Below, in pieces: positions 9,296-19,706 of a stretch of 50,637 bases of DNA. The notes under the pieces are model-generated. The model was given only the letters and a program-made list of their open reading frames with translations. It was not told where the DNA came from and did not search any database. Positions within the stretch are counted from its first letter, which is position 1, and the number at the start of each line of letters is the position of its first letter. The stretch lies in the NCBI GenBank assembly GCA_023807065.1, contig JAJJLU010000015.1:1-50637 (forward strand), given 5' to 3'. The translations under genes and the position numbers were made by a program. The DNA comes from Isotricha intestinalis (taxonomy: Eukaryota > Ciliophora > Litostomatea > Vestibuliferida > Isotrichidae).

Positions 9296-12200
9296 TTACA
9301 ATTCATCATCAATTTTAATTTCTTGGTTTTCTTCATTTTCATCTTCTTCTTCATCTTCAAATCCTTTAGCATATCCAACAGGGAAAAAGACAATATCCTT
9401 TTCATCTAATTTTTCATTAATATAAGTTTGATCAGAATCTAAATCTTTTTCTTCAATTCTTTTTAACATAACAAAGAACATAATATAATCATATAAATTA
9501 TGTTCAGTTTCACAATGTTTAGCAAAGTCAATTTTTTTCTTTTCAAAATCCTTTTTTTCTTTATTACAAATAAAGCATCTTTCTTCTATATCTTCCTCTT
9601 TTTGACTAGAAGTTTCTCTAATTTGAGAAAATGTAGAAACAATAACACCATTAATCATATTTAGAAGAAGTAAAATGACAGTAATATAAAAAATTAAATC
9701 AGTTGTCCATCTTATAGTATAACTATTCATATCAGTGAATTCTTTTTCCGGCAAAATATCACCTATACCACCACCTGCTCTTACTCCATGATTAAAGTAT
9801 GTTATTGCACATTCTACTAAAGTCTGACAATAATTTTCTGTTTTACCATTTATTTGAGCATCAAATTCATCTATATAAAAAAAGAATCCTATATTTGAGA
9901 AAAAGAATATTAATATCGCTAAGAAACCTATCATACAGAATAATTGACTGAAACGAATTTGAAAAGCTATTACAATTTCTTTTATTGTGTCTACAAAATT
10001 AATTACTACTAATAATTGAAGTACAAAATAAAATAAATTATAATGAGTAATTATTCCTAATATAGAAAGTAATATTAGGAAATTTAACAAATAAATTTCT
10101 TCATTAAATAAAAAGGAATCTAAAACATATATATGTAACATATTAACAATTTTTTCTATACCTTCAACACCTTTTAATTTATAATTATCTTTTGCAACTT
10201 TTATATAAAAATTATATTTATATTTAAAGAAGAATATCAATAATCCTGTATTTACGGTTAATTGACCTATAGATAAAGTATATGTTATAAATGATAATAT
10301 TATATTCATTTGGCCTTCTCCAACTAATAATAATAGCATAGTATTAACTGCCAAGGAAACAAAGAAATTATAATAAATAGCAGCTCTAAAATCTATATAC
10401 TTAGAACTTATATTATCTGAATTTTCTCCAAAATCAACTTCATACATAAATATTTTTAAATTATCTATTAAATTACCTAATTTAGTAGAACTACTTGTTC
10501 TATCAACTGTATTATAAAATTGAAATAGAGAATTATCACTAATTTTATAATACCCAGGATCAATTACAAAAAATAAAGTTTTTACTTTAGAATCAATTTT
10601 AAATTCAACTTTTTTAATAATTTCATTGAAAAATTTACAAGTCATAATTCTGTTATTTAAATTTCTTAACAATTGTAAATTTCTAGCTTGATTTCCAGTA
10701 ACTCTAGAAGCACTTCTAGATAAATTTAATTGAAATTGTAAACTTTTATTTCCTTCATTAATCATTTTTCTAGCATTTTTTGCTTTATAAGACTCAGCCA
10801 TCATAAACATAAAAATATACATTTCAGAAATTAATTGAAAATATTCATCTTCATTAAAATCAGAATCATATTTAAATTTTTCCATTAATTCATCTTTACA
10901 TTTTTCATCCAATTGAATAGATTTAAATTCTGCCATAAAATCACTATTTTTAGAATCAATTTCAATTCCTCTTATATGTTTTAAATATAAACAAAGAGTA
11001 TATTTTGTAATTAATTCAGTTAATTTTTCATAATTGAAAATAAAAGAAATTAAATTTATTTGATTTTCACTGATTCCACCTTGTCTAATTAAATTATTCA
11101 ATAATTTAAATTGAGATATTTTCATTTGATAAGAACTTTCATTAAACATATAATCAATATCTTCTTCTAATTCAAAATTAATTTGCATTGGATCTTTAAA
11201 TAAATTATCTAAAGTTGGAGCTCCTTTAAATAATAATTGACTTACTTCATATGCATTTACCATTGCTTGATATAATTGACGAGAATCAGTTTTTTTCTTT
11301 TTAACATTTCCCACTTGAATTGTTGATATAATTGAATAAAAAACTTCATGTAAATGAATTGAATTAAATGATTGATAAAAAAATTTAAAGTTTACTTTAT
11401 CACATCCTTGTAACATTTCTATTATTAAATCTACAAATCCTTCATATAATTTATTTAAATTTGATTTTGATTTATTTACTCTAGATATAAGTAAATTTCT
11501 TTGTGTTTCATTCAAAGGAAAAATATTATTCATAATAATACGTAAATTAATAAAAAGAAAATTAAAAAATGAAGTTTCTAAAACTTTTTCAAATTCTTGA
11601 TATTTTTGCATTTCTAATTTTTCTTTAGTTAATCTAACAACAATATTATTTCTTTTATCATCTAATTCTTTTAAATTCTTTATTAAATTATTATCTAAAA
11701 CATAAAGTTTTTTCTTATATCCTGAAATAGAAGCATCAACATTTGTAGCTTTACCTACATTTACTGATATATTCACAGAATGAATAATAGAATTTTTCTT
11801 TCTTAATTTTTTAGTTGGTATGATTTCTGGTTCTTTACTATTATTTCTATTATAACTTCTTAATGTTTCTGGTAAAGAGCCTCTATCATATATATCAGAA
11901 TTTATTTTATATGAATTTTTATCTATGAAAAAGGAATTAAAGAAATAATCTTGTTCTTTTTGATTATGTCCTTCACATAAATTTTGAAGAAACTTTAAAG
12001 AAAATCTTCCAACACATAAAATAGTATCTTCACAATTTACTCTCAAACCATGAGAATCTAATCTATCAATTTCATAAAATTTTTCAATTTCAATTAATAA
12101 AGATGTAAAAACCAAATTTTTTATTATAAATGATAAGAAATGACTTTTATCTCTTAATTTCTGTTTTTTTATTTTAATTTCTTCTTTTTGTTTTTCATTA

Positions 12201-15200
12201 ATGACAGATAATTCATCACCAAAAATTAAATCTAAAACATGTTGAAAATTACTTGAATCTCTAAAGAATAATTTATTTAACATTAATAAACAATAAGAAT
12301 TTTCATATTTAGCATTTAAATCTTCAAGTGATTCAGGTTTAACATAAAAATTATAAAAAGGATTATAAACAGGATCTTTAAATCTTTTATCTTTACTTAA
12401 ATTTAATTTAACATCATTATTATTATCTGGATTTAATGTAATAATAAAAGAAGGTTTAATGCAATTTTCATTTAATTGATCGAAAACTTTTTCAATAAAA
12501 TATTTTACAGTAGGTTCTCTAAAGTCAATTGAAGTTTCTCTTAATAAAACTTTATAACCATCAATTAAAGATAAATCATCATCTTTTATTTTTTTTTTCT
12601 TTGATATGTATATTTTAAATAATGGAATTGTTTTTTCTAATTCATATCTATTTTCTTCACCTTCAATTGGATGTATTATATTAGGAAGAAATTCTACTAT
12701 AAATAAATTATATAATGTTGAATAATCTGTTCCATATTCTTCACTTTCTACAATTTTTGTTAAATTTTGAATTAATTCTTCATTTTCTATTGAATTTTTT
12801 AATATTATTTCTCCTATTGAAGTATGCTCTCTAAATTTATCATTTTTTTGATTTTCATCTAAAAAGAAAAATTTAAGAGATATTTTATAAAAAGATTTTA
12901 TACTTTCTTCAAATATTAAAATTGATTCTGCGTCATGAGTTTTATGGAATAATAATATTAAATGTATTATTTTATAAAGTGGTCTTAATAAAATATTTTC
13001 ATAAAAATCTAAATTAAAACCACAAACATGTTCTTCACAATAATATTCTCTCATTATAGTTCTTATAATTTTTAAAACATTTATTATTTCTTGATATCTT
13101 TCATTAATATTTTCTTCATCTTCATCATTCGATTTTTTTTCAGAAGTTAATTTAATAAAAGAAATATCATAATTTGGATTTATTTCTTTATTCAGTATAT
13201 TTCCAAGAATATCATCAATTTTACCTTGTTCAATTTTAAAATTTAATTTTTTAAGAAGATAATAATGCATAGCATGATAATTTAATAAATAATTTTTATG
13301 AAAATCTTCTTTGTTTAAAATTTTTAATATGAAAGTTTCAACAGTTTCAATTGGTATAAGTTCACCACATAAAAAGTCAAATAAAGTTAAATGATTAATT
13401 ATCATTTGACTCATAAAATAAAAATAATTTTGATAAAAATTTTCTATTTCTCTTGTACTTTTTTCATTATCAAAAAAATGAATAACATCTTTATATTCTT
13501 CTTGAGTTTTTATATTTTCAAAAACACCATTTAATAATTCTAAAACAGATAAAACTTTAAGATCTTTTTTCCAAGCTCTTTTAATTACTATTGCAATTAA
13601 ATATAATACGCTTGATAAATAATTTAAATTTTTATCATTCCCTTTTAAAAATATTAATTGTCGAATACAACCTAAATAAAAACTAAAAGTATCATAAGGA
13701 ATACCAAAATTAGCTCTTTCCATTTTAGCTATTTTTTCTAAAAATTTTATTATTTTTTCTCTGTTTATATGATTTTCTCTATCAATTTTGCTAATTTCAA
13801 AAGGATTTTTATTAATAAAACAAGGAATAAAAATTTCAGGTTTAGTATTAGTTAAAATAATTAACATATTTGGATCATCATCATCTAATAAATCAATATA
13901 TAAATCTAAAATAAAATTTAATATTGGACTCATATCATTTTGTTCTTGTTCAATATCAAAATCAGTATCAGTATATTCCATTCCTTTTGCATAAATATGA
14001 ATAAATTCTTCAACATTTTCTAAAAAATCTGTCATTTTTATTACTTTTTTTAAACTATTTAAGTAATTTAAATGAATTTGTTTTTCTATTTTTTCTTTAT
14101 CTTCTAAATTTAAATAACCTTCTGCATTTTTTTCTGGATATGTATTTATTGCATTTGATATTTCCATTCTTTCTTTTTCTTTTATATTATAATAAAATTC
14201 TTTTAGGTTAATAAATATATCTGAAATTAATCTACAATAAACACGTAATGAAATAACATAATCAAAATATAATCTATTATTATTTCCTAATTCTCCTGTT
14301 ATTACTGAAATTTTATTATAAAATTCTTTAAAAATTGGATTTTGCAATTCTTCATTTAATATATTAGCTTGTGGATTTTCAGGATATTTTTTATAATAAT
14401 CTAATAATTCTTTATCAGAATTCGAATTCCTTTCTAAAGTATATGCATATGAATCTTTATTAACTAATAATAATTCAAATGTTTTTTTAATACAAAAATC
14501 AAATGTTATTGTTTTAGAATAATTATCTTCTCTATCAAAACGAGGTAAAAGAATTAATAATATTTTAATTAATTTTTGATTAAATTCACTTTTCCTAAAA
14601 AATAATTTATTTTTAGGTTTAACACCATTTATTTTTGCTAACATAATATCATCATTTTGATAAATTGCAGTATATATAATAGATTTAATTAAATGTAAAG
14701 AAGCTTCTTCTAATCCATTTTTTTCTTTTTGTTTTAAAAAAAAATGTAAAACATCACCAATTAAACTAAAATATTTTGTTCTTAAAGTATCACTTAATAA
14801 ATTATATTTAATAAAATATTTGAAAATTAAAGTAATACTATTAAACGGAGATTGAAAAATATCCCATGAAAATTTTTCAGCTTTTGTTTGAAATTCATTG
14901 AATAAATTCATAAATTCATTTGCTAATTTATCAATATTTTTAATAATTTCTTCTCCTTTTGTAACATTTAAATCTTCATCATAATTAAATTTAAAAAAAT
15001 CTTTTGCATTTTTCATAAAATGAAGTCTATGTCCAATTTCTAAATTTAAAACAGTTTTTAAACTTAATAAATTATTATGTTTAGCAATATGACTCTTAAT
15101 GAAATAATTGAATAAAATTTCAGCGAAATAAAATTTACCACTATAATATAATTTAGCAGAAACTTCATTATTTAAAAAAATATCAGGAGTAATTTTCATA

Positions 15201-15997
15201 AAATCAATTAAATCATCTAAAGAAAATTGTTCTAAAAAAGGATTTAAAAAAACATATTTATTCTTCCAATTCCTATTAAAAAAAGCAAATAATTGAAAAA
15301 TAGAATTATTAGTATATCCAGTGAAAATATCATAATTAGTAGAAGAAGATTTATTTCTATTATAAAGTTCAATTTGATTAATTAATTGTTCAATGTATAA
15401 ATTTTTCGAAGTTTGAATTTTAAAAAGAATATTAACATTAAAATTTCTCATATAAAAAGGTAAATCAACATGTTTTGCCAATTCTAAATTTAAAGAAATA
15501 ACATTTAAATCATGATTATGACTCTCACAATCACAATTTAAAACAGTATTACTATTATTAATATTTTTAAAAACTAATTGATTTTTACATTCATCACTTA
15601 AGCAATTATCATTATCAAAACATACAGAGCAATATTGTTCTTTACTATTAGGATTAATATAAAAACCTCTATTAGGAGTTACTTCAAAAAATTTAGAATA
15701 AAAACATTCTCTCTTTAATTTAGCAAAATTATAACTTGTAACATAATGATTAAATTTACCACATGAACAATCGTAATTTCCTGTTATTGTTAATGATGGT
15801 TTATGCTTATAATGACATTTTTCTGCACATGCTTTACATATTGGAGAAAAATCAGTTGAACAGGGACATAAATAAAATATTGTTGTCTCTTTATTATCGT
15901 TCACATATGTACATTTACTTACTTTGTTTATTTCTTTAAAATTTGTTACTGTAAAACTTTCCTTTATTAATTCTCTTTGCTTTTTATCAAATGACAT
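9296..15997 (-). CDS. IP3-receptor/ryanodine-receptor-type Ca2+ release channel with zinc-rich N terminus, 2233 aa
   Basis: Probably an intracellular Ca2+ release channel. The C terminus is clearly of IP3-receptor type. Several hydrophobic segments lie between about residues 1870 and 2120, the selectivity filter HGVRAGGGIGDI is near residue 2075, and a last pore helix reads VILLLLNMINGVIVSTFSQI. Then comes the family's C-terminal zinc motif CFIC...H....H (about 2142-2170). Near residue 1340, FLQNLCEGHNQKEQDYF matches the RIH-associated element. The N terminus differs: instead of the beta-trefoil (MIR) domains that bind IP3, residues 29-84 form a UBR-box-like cluster (Cys 29, 44, 46, 54, 57, 61, 77, 79; His 62, 65, 84). 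A second Cys/His cluster follows at about residues 120-165. It is shorter than animal IP3 receptors (about 2700 aa). The ligand is unknown; IP3 gating is not supported by visible domains. Confidence 0.9.
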   Translation of the reverse strand: MSFDKKQRELIKESFTVTNFKEINKVSKCTYVNDNKETTIFYLCPCSTDFSPICKACAEKCHYKHKPSLTITGNYDCSCGKFNHYVTSYNFAKLKRECFYSKFFEVTPNRGFYINPNSKEQYCSVCFDNDNCLSDECKNQLVFKNINNSNTVLNCDCESHNHDLNVISLNLELAKHVDLPFYMRNFNVNILFKIQTSKNLYIEQLINQIELYNRNKSSSTNYDIFTGYTNNSIFQLFAFFNRNWKNKYVFLNPFLEQFSLDDLIDFMKITPDIFLNNEVSAKLYYSGKFYFAEILFNYFIKSHIAKHNNLLSLKTVLNLEIGHRLHFMKNAKDFFKFNYDEDLNVTKGEEIIKNIDKLANEFMNLFNEFQTKAEKFSWDIFQSPFNSITLIFKYFIKYNLLSDTLRTKYFSLIGDVLHFFLKQKEKNGLEEASLHLIKSIIYTAIYQNDDIMLAKINGVKPKNKLFFRKSEFNQKLIKILLILLPRFDREDNYSKTITFDFCIKKTFELLLVNKDSYAYTLERNSNSDKELLDYYKKYPENPQANILNEELQNPIFKEFYNKISVITGELGNNNRLYFDYVISLRVYCRLISDIFINLKEFYYNIKEKERMEISNAINTYPEKNAEGYLNLEDKEKIEKQIHLNYLNSLKKVIKMTDFLENVEEFIHIYAKGMEYTDTDFDIEQEQNDMSPILNFILDLYIDLLDDDDPNMLIILTNTKPEIFIPCFINKNPFEISKIDRENHINREKIIKFLEKIAKMERANFGIPYDTFSFYLGCIRQLIFLKGNDKNLNYLSSVLYLIAIVIKRAWKKDLKVLSVLELLNGVFENIKTQEEYKDVIHFFDNEKSTREIENFYQNYFYFMSQMIINHLTLFDFLCGELIPIETVETFILKILNKEDFHKNYLLNYHAMHYYLLKKLNFKIEQGKIDDILGNILNKEINPNYDISFIKLTSEKKSNDEDEENINERYQEIINVLKIIRTIMREYYCEEHVCGFNLDFYENILLRPLYKIIHLILLFHKTHDAESILIFEESIKSFYKISLKFFFLDENQKNDKFREHTSIGEIILKNSIENEELIQNLTKIVESEEYGTDYSTLYNLFIVEFLPNIIHPIEGEENRYELEKTIPLFKIYISKKKKIKDDDLSLIDGYKVLLRETSIDFREPTVKYFIEKVFDQLNENCIKPSFIITLNPDNNNDVKLNLSKDKRFKDPVYNPFYNFYVKPESLEDLNAKYENSYCLLMLNKLFFRDSSNFQHVLDLIFGDELSVINEKQKEEIKIKKQKLRDKSHFLSFIIKNLVFTSLLIEIEKFYEIDRLDSHGLRVNCEDTILCVGRFSLKFLQNLCEGHNQKEQDYFFNSFFIDKNSYKINSDIYDRGSLPETLRSYNRNNSKEPEIIPTKKLRKKNSIIHSVNISVNVGKATNVDASISGYKKKLYVLDNNLIKNLKELDDKRNNIVVRLTKEKLEMQKYQEFEKVLETSFFNFLFINLRIIMNNIFPLNETQRNLLISRVNKSKSNLNKLYEGFVDLIIEMLQGCDKVNFKFFYQSFNSIHLHEVFYSIISTIQVGNVKKKKTDSRQLYQAMVNAYEVSQLLFKGAPTLDNLFKDPMQINFELEEDIDYMFNESSYQMKISQFKLLNNLIRQGGISENQINLISFIFNYEKLTELITKYTLCLYLKHIRGIEIDSKNSDFMAEFKSIQLDEKCKDELMEKFKYDSDFNEDEYFQLISEMYIFMFMMAESYKAKNARKMINEGNKSLQFQLNLSRSASRVTGNQARNLQLLRNLNNRIMTCKFFNEIIKKVEFKIDSKVKTLFFVIDPGYYKISDNSLFQFYNTVDRTSSSTKLGNLIDNLKIFMYEVDFGENSDNISSKYIDFRAAIYYNFFVSLAVNTMLLLLVGEGQMNIILSFITYTLSIGQLTVNTGLLIFFFKYKYNFYIKVAKDNYKLKGVEGIEKIVNMLHIYVLDSFLFNEEIYLLNFLILLSILGIITHYNLFYFVLQLLVVINFVDTIKEIVIAFQIRFSQLFCMIGFLAILIFFFSNIGFFFYIDEFDAQINGKTENYCQTLVECAITYFNHGVRAGGGIGDILPEKEFTDMNSYTIRWTTDLIFYITVILLLLNMINGVIVSTFSQIRETSSQKEEDIEERCFICNKEKKDFEKKKIDFAKHCETEHNLYDYIMFFVMLKRIEEKDLDSDQTYINEKLDEKDIVFFPVGYAKGFEDEEEDENEENQEIKIDDEL

Positions 15998-16573
15998 TTT
16001 TTTTTTAATGATTTTAGATTATATTTTAATTGTTTTTAGGATTTTTTAAAAAAATTTTTAATTTTTTTTTAATTTTTTATTATTTTTGTAATTATGTCTT
16101 TTATGTTGATTTTAATATATTCTATCTTCAATTTATTTTTTAATTTTAAATAACAAATTATTGAAAAAAGAAAACTCAAAAATTAAACAAATAAAAAAAG
16201 ATTGAATTAAACTTCAATTGTTATTTAAATATTTATTTATATTTTTTATTTAATATTTTCAAATAGAATTTATTAAATTATTACTTACAATTAGATAAAA
16301 TATAATATGATTATAAAAATTAAAATATTAAAAATTCTATATTTATTTCTGAATCGCATATAAAAAAATCAAATATTTAATGAAAATAGTATTAAAGAAA
16401 TGTTAACTTAATTTAAAATAAAAAATAATTCTCTTGAAAAAGTGAAAAAGATAAAAAATAACAATTATTTAAATAAAAAAATAACCTAATATTTAATTTT
16501 TTTCCTAAAAGAATTTTTCTATATTATATTTATATATTTTCTATAAATTCTATAAGATTTTTTTTATAAAAAT
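15998..16573. other. Divergent intergenic region
   Basis: 576 bp between the start codons of the channel gene and the CDCA7-type gene. It is nearly pure A+T. I looked for short upstream exons ending in TAG in frame with 16574 and found none. Both promoters must lie here, but no element can be named. Confidence 0.5.
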
Positions 16574-18031
16574 ATGGACACAAAAAAAGTTGAATGTCAT
16601 CAATGTAAATTAATGAGAGGTAGAAATTTATCAATAATGTGTTCAAAAAAAGAATGTCAAAGTTATTTTTGTCTCTTTTGCTTTGAAGAAAAATATGGAA
16701 TTGGTTCTTATTCAACTTTTTTAAAAGAACAATCAAATCATAAATGGAAATGTTTTAAATGTAGAAAAGTATGTAATTGTGAAAATTGTTTAAATGAAAT
16801 AAATTTAAATATTTTAAGAGAAAATGCTTTATTAAAAAAAAAAAGATTTAGATTCAGAAAAAATTTACATAAAGTTGAAAATGTCAAAAAAAAAAATTTG
16901 TTTAATTATGAATCAGATTTTCCAAATTTAAAAAGAAATAAAAATATAAATAAAATAATAATAAGAAGTGCAATTATTATTCATTTAATAAAAATATTTA
17001 AAATAAAAAAATTTTCAAATAAACCTTGTTTAGTTTGTAATAAATTTAAATGTCCAAAAAATGTAGAAGTACTTAAATTTAAATCAATTGATGAAGTGAA
17101 ATATTTTTTAGAAACATTTTATAAAGAATATGAAGAAGAAATAAAAAGAAATTTTATCAATGAAGAATTATCAAAAAAAATATTAGAACAAAAAAAAAAT
17201 TTAGATAAAGTAAAAGAAATATTACAAAAAATTCCTTTTGGAGAAAGATTAAAAGTACCAAAAAGAATATGTTCTAATTGCTTATCTAATTTATTACTTG
17301 AACAAAATGGTTTATTTATTTTTTCAAATTTATTAAAAGAAGAAGATGAAGCTGCAAAGTTAACAATAAAACAAAAATTAGAAATTATCAATGGATTACA
17401 TAATTTAATATTAAAAGAAGCCAATAAAAAAAAAATAAATACTAGTCTGAAAAATTTAATTAAAAAAGATAATATTAATGAAATGAATTCAATTAATATT
17501 TTCAATTCAATTTTAAATAATACTAATATTTGTGAACCTATAAAACCAGAATTAAAAATTCAACAAAATTATTTTAATAATAATCATAATTTTTATAATA
17601 ATAATAATTTTTTTCAAATTCAAGAAAAAGATTATTTTCATAATAATCCAAATATAAATATTAATATGTTTAAAGATTTTGATTTAAGAGAAAATGTTCT
17701 TAGATCAATTATAAATGAAAATGAATTTAATTTTAATTCTTGGAATTATTATAATAATAAAAATTATATATATAATAATAATATTTATACTTTTTTGTTA
17801 AATAAAATTTCATTTACTGCTTCAGAAACTAATAATTTATTATTTGTCATTCAAAAAAAATTATATGAATATATGACAAATAAAAATGATGGAATAAGTA
17901 ATGAAATTTGTTTAATTAATGAATTGCTTAAATTAAAAAGTGATTCAATTAAAAATTCTTTATTTGATTATAATAGGGAATTACAAAATCTTCAAAATTA
18001 TTTTTCTATAAATCAAGAAAAAATGGTTTAG
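16574..18031 (+). CDS. CDCA7-type (zf-4CXXC_R1) zinc-finger protein, 485 aa
   Basis: The N-terminal 72 residues match the zf-4CXXC_R1 domain of CDCA7 proteins. It begins ECHQCKLMRGRNLSIMC, continues CQSYFCLFCFEEKYG and ends WKCFKCRKVCNCENC, with cysteines at 8, 11, 23, 28, 33, 36, 60, 63, 67, 69 and 72. In animals and plants CDCA7 proteins recruit the HELLS/DDM1 remodeller to chromatin and sense hemimethylated DNA. A second Cys patch lies near residues 152-160 (CLVCNKFKCP), and a CSNC pair near 235 may pair with it. The middle is Lys-rich and the region around 315-400 is Asn/Tyr-rich low complexity. The last 70 residues are helical (NNLLFVIQKKLYEYM). A nuclear chromatin role is likely but inferred. 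The stop codon is TAG, one of two in the window. Confidence 0.85.
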   Translation: MDTKKVECHQCKLMRGRNLSIMCSKKECQSYFCLFCFEEKYGIGSYSTFLKEQSNHKWKCFKCRKVCNCENCLNEINLNILRENALLKKKRFRFRKNLHKVENVKKKNLFNYESDFPNLKRNKNINKIIIRSAIIIHLIKIFKIKKFSNKPCLVCNKFKCPKNVEVLKFKSIDEVKYFLETFYKEYEEEIKRNFINEELSKKILEQKKNLDKVKEILQKIPFGERLKVPKRICSNCLSNLLLEQNGLFIFSNLLKEEDEAAKLTIKQKLEIINGLHNLILKEANKKKINTSLKNLIKKDNINEMNSINIFNSILNNTNICEPIKPELKIQQNYFNNNHNFYNNNNFFQIQEKDYFHNNPNININMFKDFDLRENVLRSIINENEFNFNSWNYYNNKNYIYNNNIYTFLLNKISFTASETNNLLFVIQKKLYEYMTNKNDGISNEICLINELLKLKSDSIKNSLFDYNRELQNLQNYFSINQEKMV

Positions 18032-18334
18032 ATATTTATTATACTTTTAAAATAAGGGTTAAATTTTTCTTTAAAATAAATTCGACACCATAATAAATTT
18101 ATTATAAATTTAAAATTTTTTAACTTAAATTAAAGAAATAATTATTAATTTCAAAAAATAAATTAAACTTTTTTTGAATTAATATTAAGAATATTACTTT
18201 AATAAATCCTTTTTAAAAACAATTGAACCATATTTTTAACTTTTGAATTCATAAATTCTTAAAAAGAAAATAATTATTAAAAATAAATCTTTTATCTTTA
18301 AAAATATTTAATTAACAAAATAATAATTTTTTAA
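18032..18334. other. Intergenic spacer, nothing recognised
   Basis: 303 bp of A+T-rich DNA between the TAG of the CDCA7-type gene and the first ATG of the broken zinc-finger gene. No reading frame, repeat or RNA structure was recognised. Confidence 0.5.
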
Positions 18335-19242
18335 ATGGATGCTTCTGAAGTAAAACCTCATTTCACAAAAGAATTAAATGAAAAATCATCTTAAAAGCAG
18401 AATAAATGTTCTAAAAGAAACTTGAAAAAAAATTTAATACAATCTCAAAAAAAACAATTAAATAAATTTGATAATATTGAACATATTGATGATAATTATA
18501 TAGAAATTTTGAAATATCAATAATCATTTATTATTAATAATAAGAATTCAGATAATGAAAAAAGAAGTGAATCAATAGAAAAAAATTCAACTACAAACTC
18601 ATCTTCATCTCAAAATGGAAATAATACTCCAAAAGAAAATAATAATTATATATTAAATAATAATAACATTGATAATAATAACAATTTATTTCCAATTTAT
18701 AATTATTATGAAGAAACTAAAAACTTTTTAATTAAACAAAATCTAAATAATTTTAATTATAGTAAAACAAATAATTTTATATCAAAAGAATTATATTTTA
18801 ATATTATTTATCAAAATCATATTAATATATTAATTATCCTAATGATTATTCAATAGAAAATAATATAGAAGAAAATAATAAAGATAAAATATTTCCATTT
18901 TATTGTGATAATGATTATAATTCTAAAGTGATTAGAGGTATGCAGAATCCTAATTTATTTTTTAATATTAATTCAAAAATAATATGAGTAAAAATAAAAA
19001 TGAAAATACGAAACAAAAAAATATTTATTTTAATAAAGGAAAAAAAAGGAAAACATTTTATTGAAAGAAATGGTGATTGGATTTGTTCTTCTTGTAAAAA
19101 TTTAAATTTTGCTTTTAGAATTATATGTAATAGATGTCATTTATTAAAAGATGATTCTGAAAAAAATAGAAATAAAAAAGACTATTATTCGAATGAAAAT
19201 AAATGTAAATATTCTAACTCTAAAAAGAAAATAATTATATAA
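18335..19242 (+). pseudogene. Broken RanBP2-type zinc-finger gene
   Basis: A gene-like stretch with several lesions. From ATG 18335 the frame is stopped by TAA at 18392-18394 and again by TAA at 18521-18523. It is otherwise open to TAG at 18854 with protein-like Asn/Ser/Lys-rich composition. Coding then shifts frame between about 18826 and 18853, continuing as NDYNSKVIRGMQNPNLFF, and meets TGA at 18985. In that same second frame, from 19000 on, comes a clear RanBP2-type zinc finger, GDWICSSCKNLNF...CNRC (C-x2-C-x10-C-x2-C), ending in TAA at 19240. None of the stops is removed by a plausible short GTA...TAG intron. Both TAA codons could derive from CAA (Gln) by one C-to-T change. The finger may still be expressed as an 80-residue protein from 19000. 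Assembly error is the main alternative. Confidence 0.7.
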
Positions 19243-19706
19243 ATATTAATAAAAAAAAGATATAAATAATTTAAATGATAAAAAATAAAAAGAATAATAA
19301 TTATAATTATTTGTTCTTAAAATTTTGAAATGCCTTATAGTCGTATTATAGGGTTGATTATAAATAATGCTTTAAAAGAACTCATTATTAAAAAATAAAT
19401 GAATTTTTGAAAAATTAAATAATGATATTAATCTATTTAAATTTAATTTTATAATTACAGAAATTATTATTTCATTATTAATTTTATTTTTTTAAATTCT
19501 CCTATTAAAAAAAATTAAAAAATAAATATGATAATAGTACCTAGTTCAAGAAAAGAAATAAAAAAAAAAGATTTAAATAATTTAAAAAATTTTGGAAAAA
19601 AAATTAAAATATTATTTAAAAAAATGATGATATTTTCTGCCTAATTTATATAATAAATTTAATTATGAGTTTTAAAAAATGTTAAAAAAATAAATTTAAA
19701 AAATTA
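19243..19706. other. Spacer, possibly more of the broken gene
   Basis: 464 bp before the P4-ATPase start. It holds only short frames, the best being 38 codons from an ATG near 19529 (MIIVPSSRKEIKKKDLNNLK). They may be the decayed 3' part of the zinc-finger gene or chance. No promoter element can be named for the downstream gene. Confidence 0.4.

Noticed and set aside
13788..13994. Plus-strand frame of 68 codons inside the channel gene
   Set aside because: Lies fully inside the conserved channel coding region on the other strand; no supporting features.
18335..18853. Reading TAA as glutamine throughout the window
   Set aside because: It would rescue the two TAAs here, but almost all intact genes end properly at TAA after complete domains, and reassigning it would run them into A+T-rich spacers.
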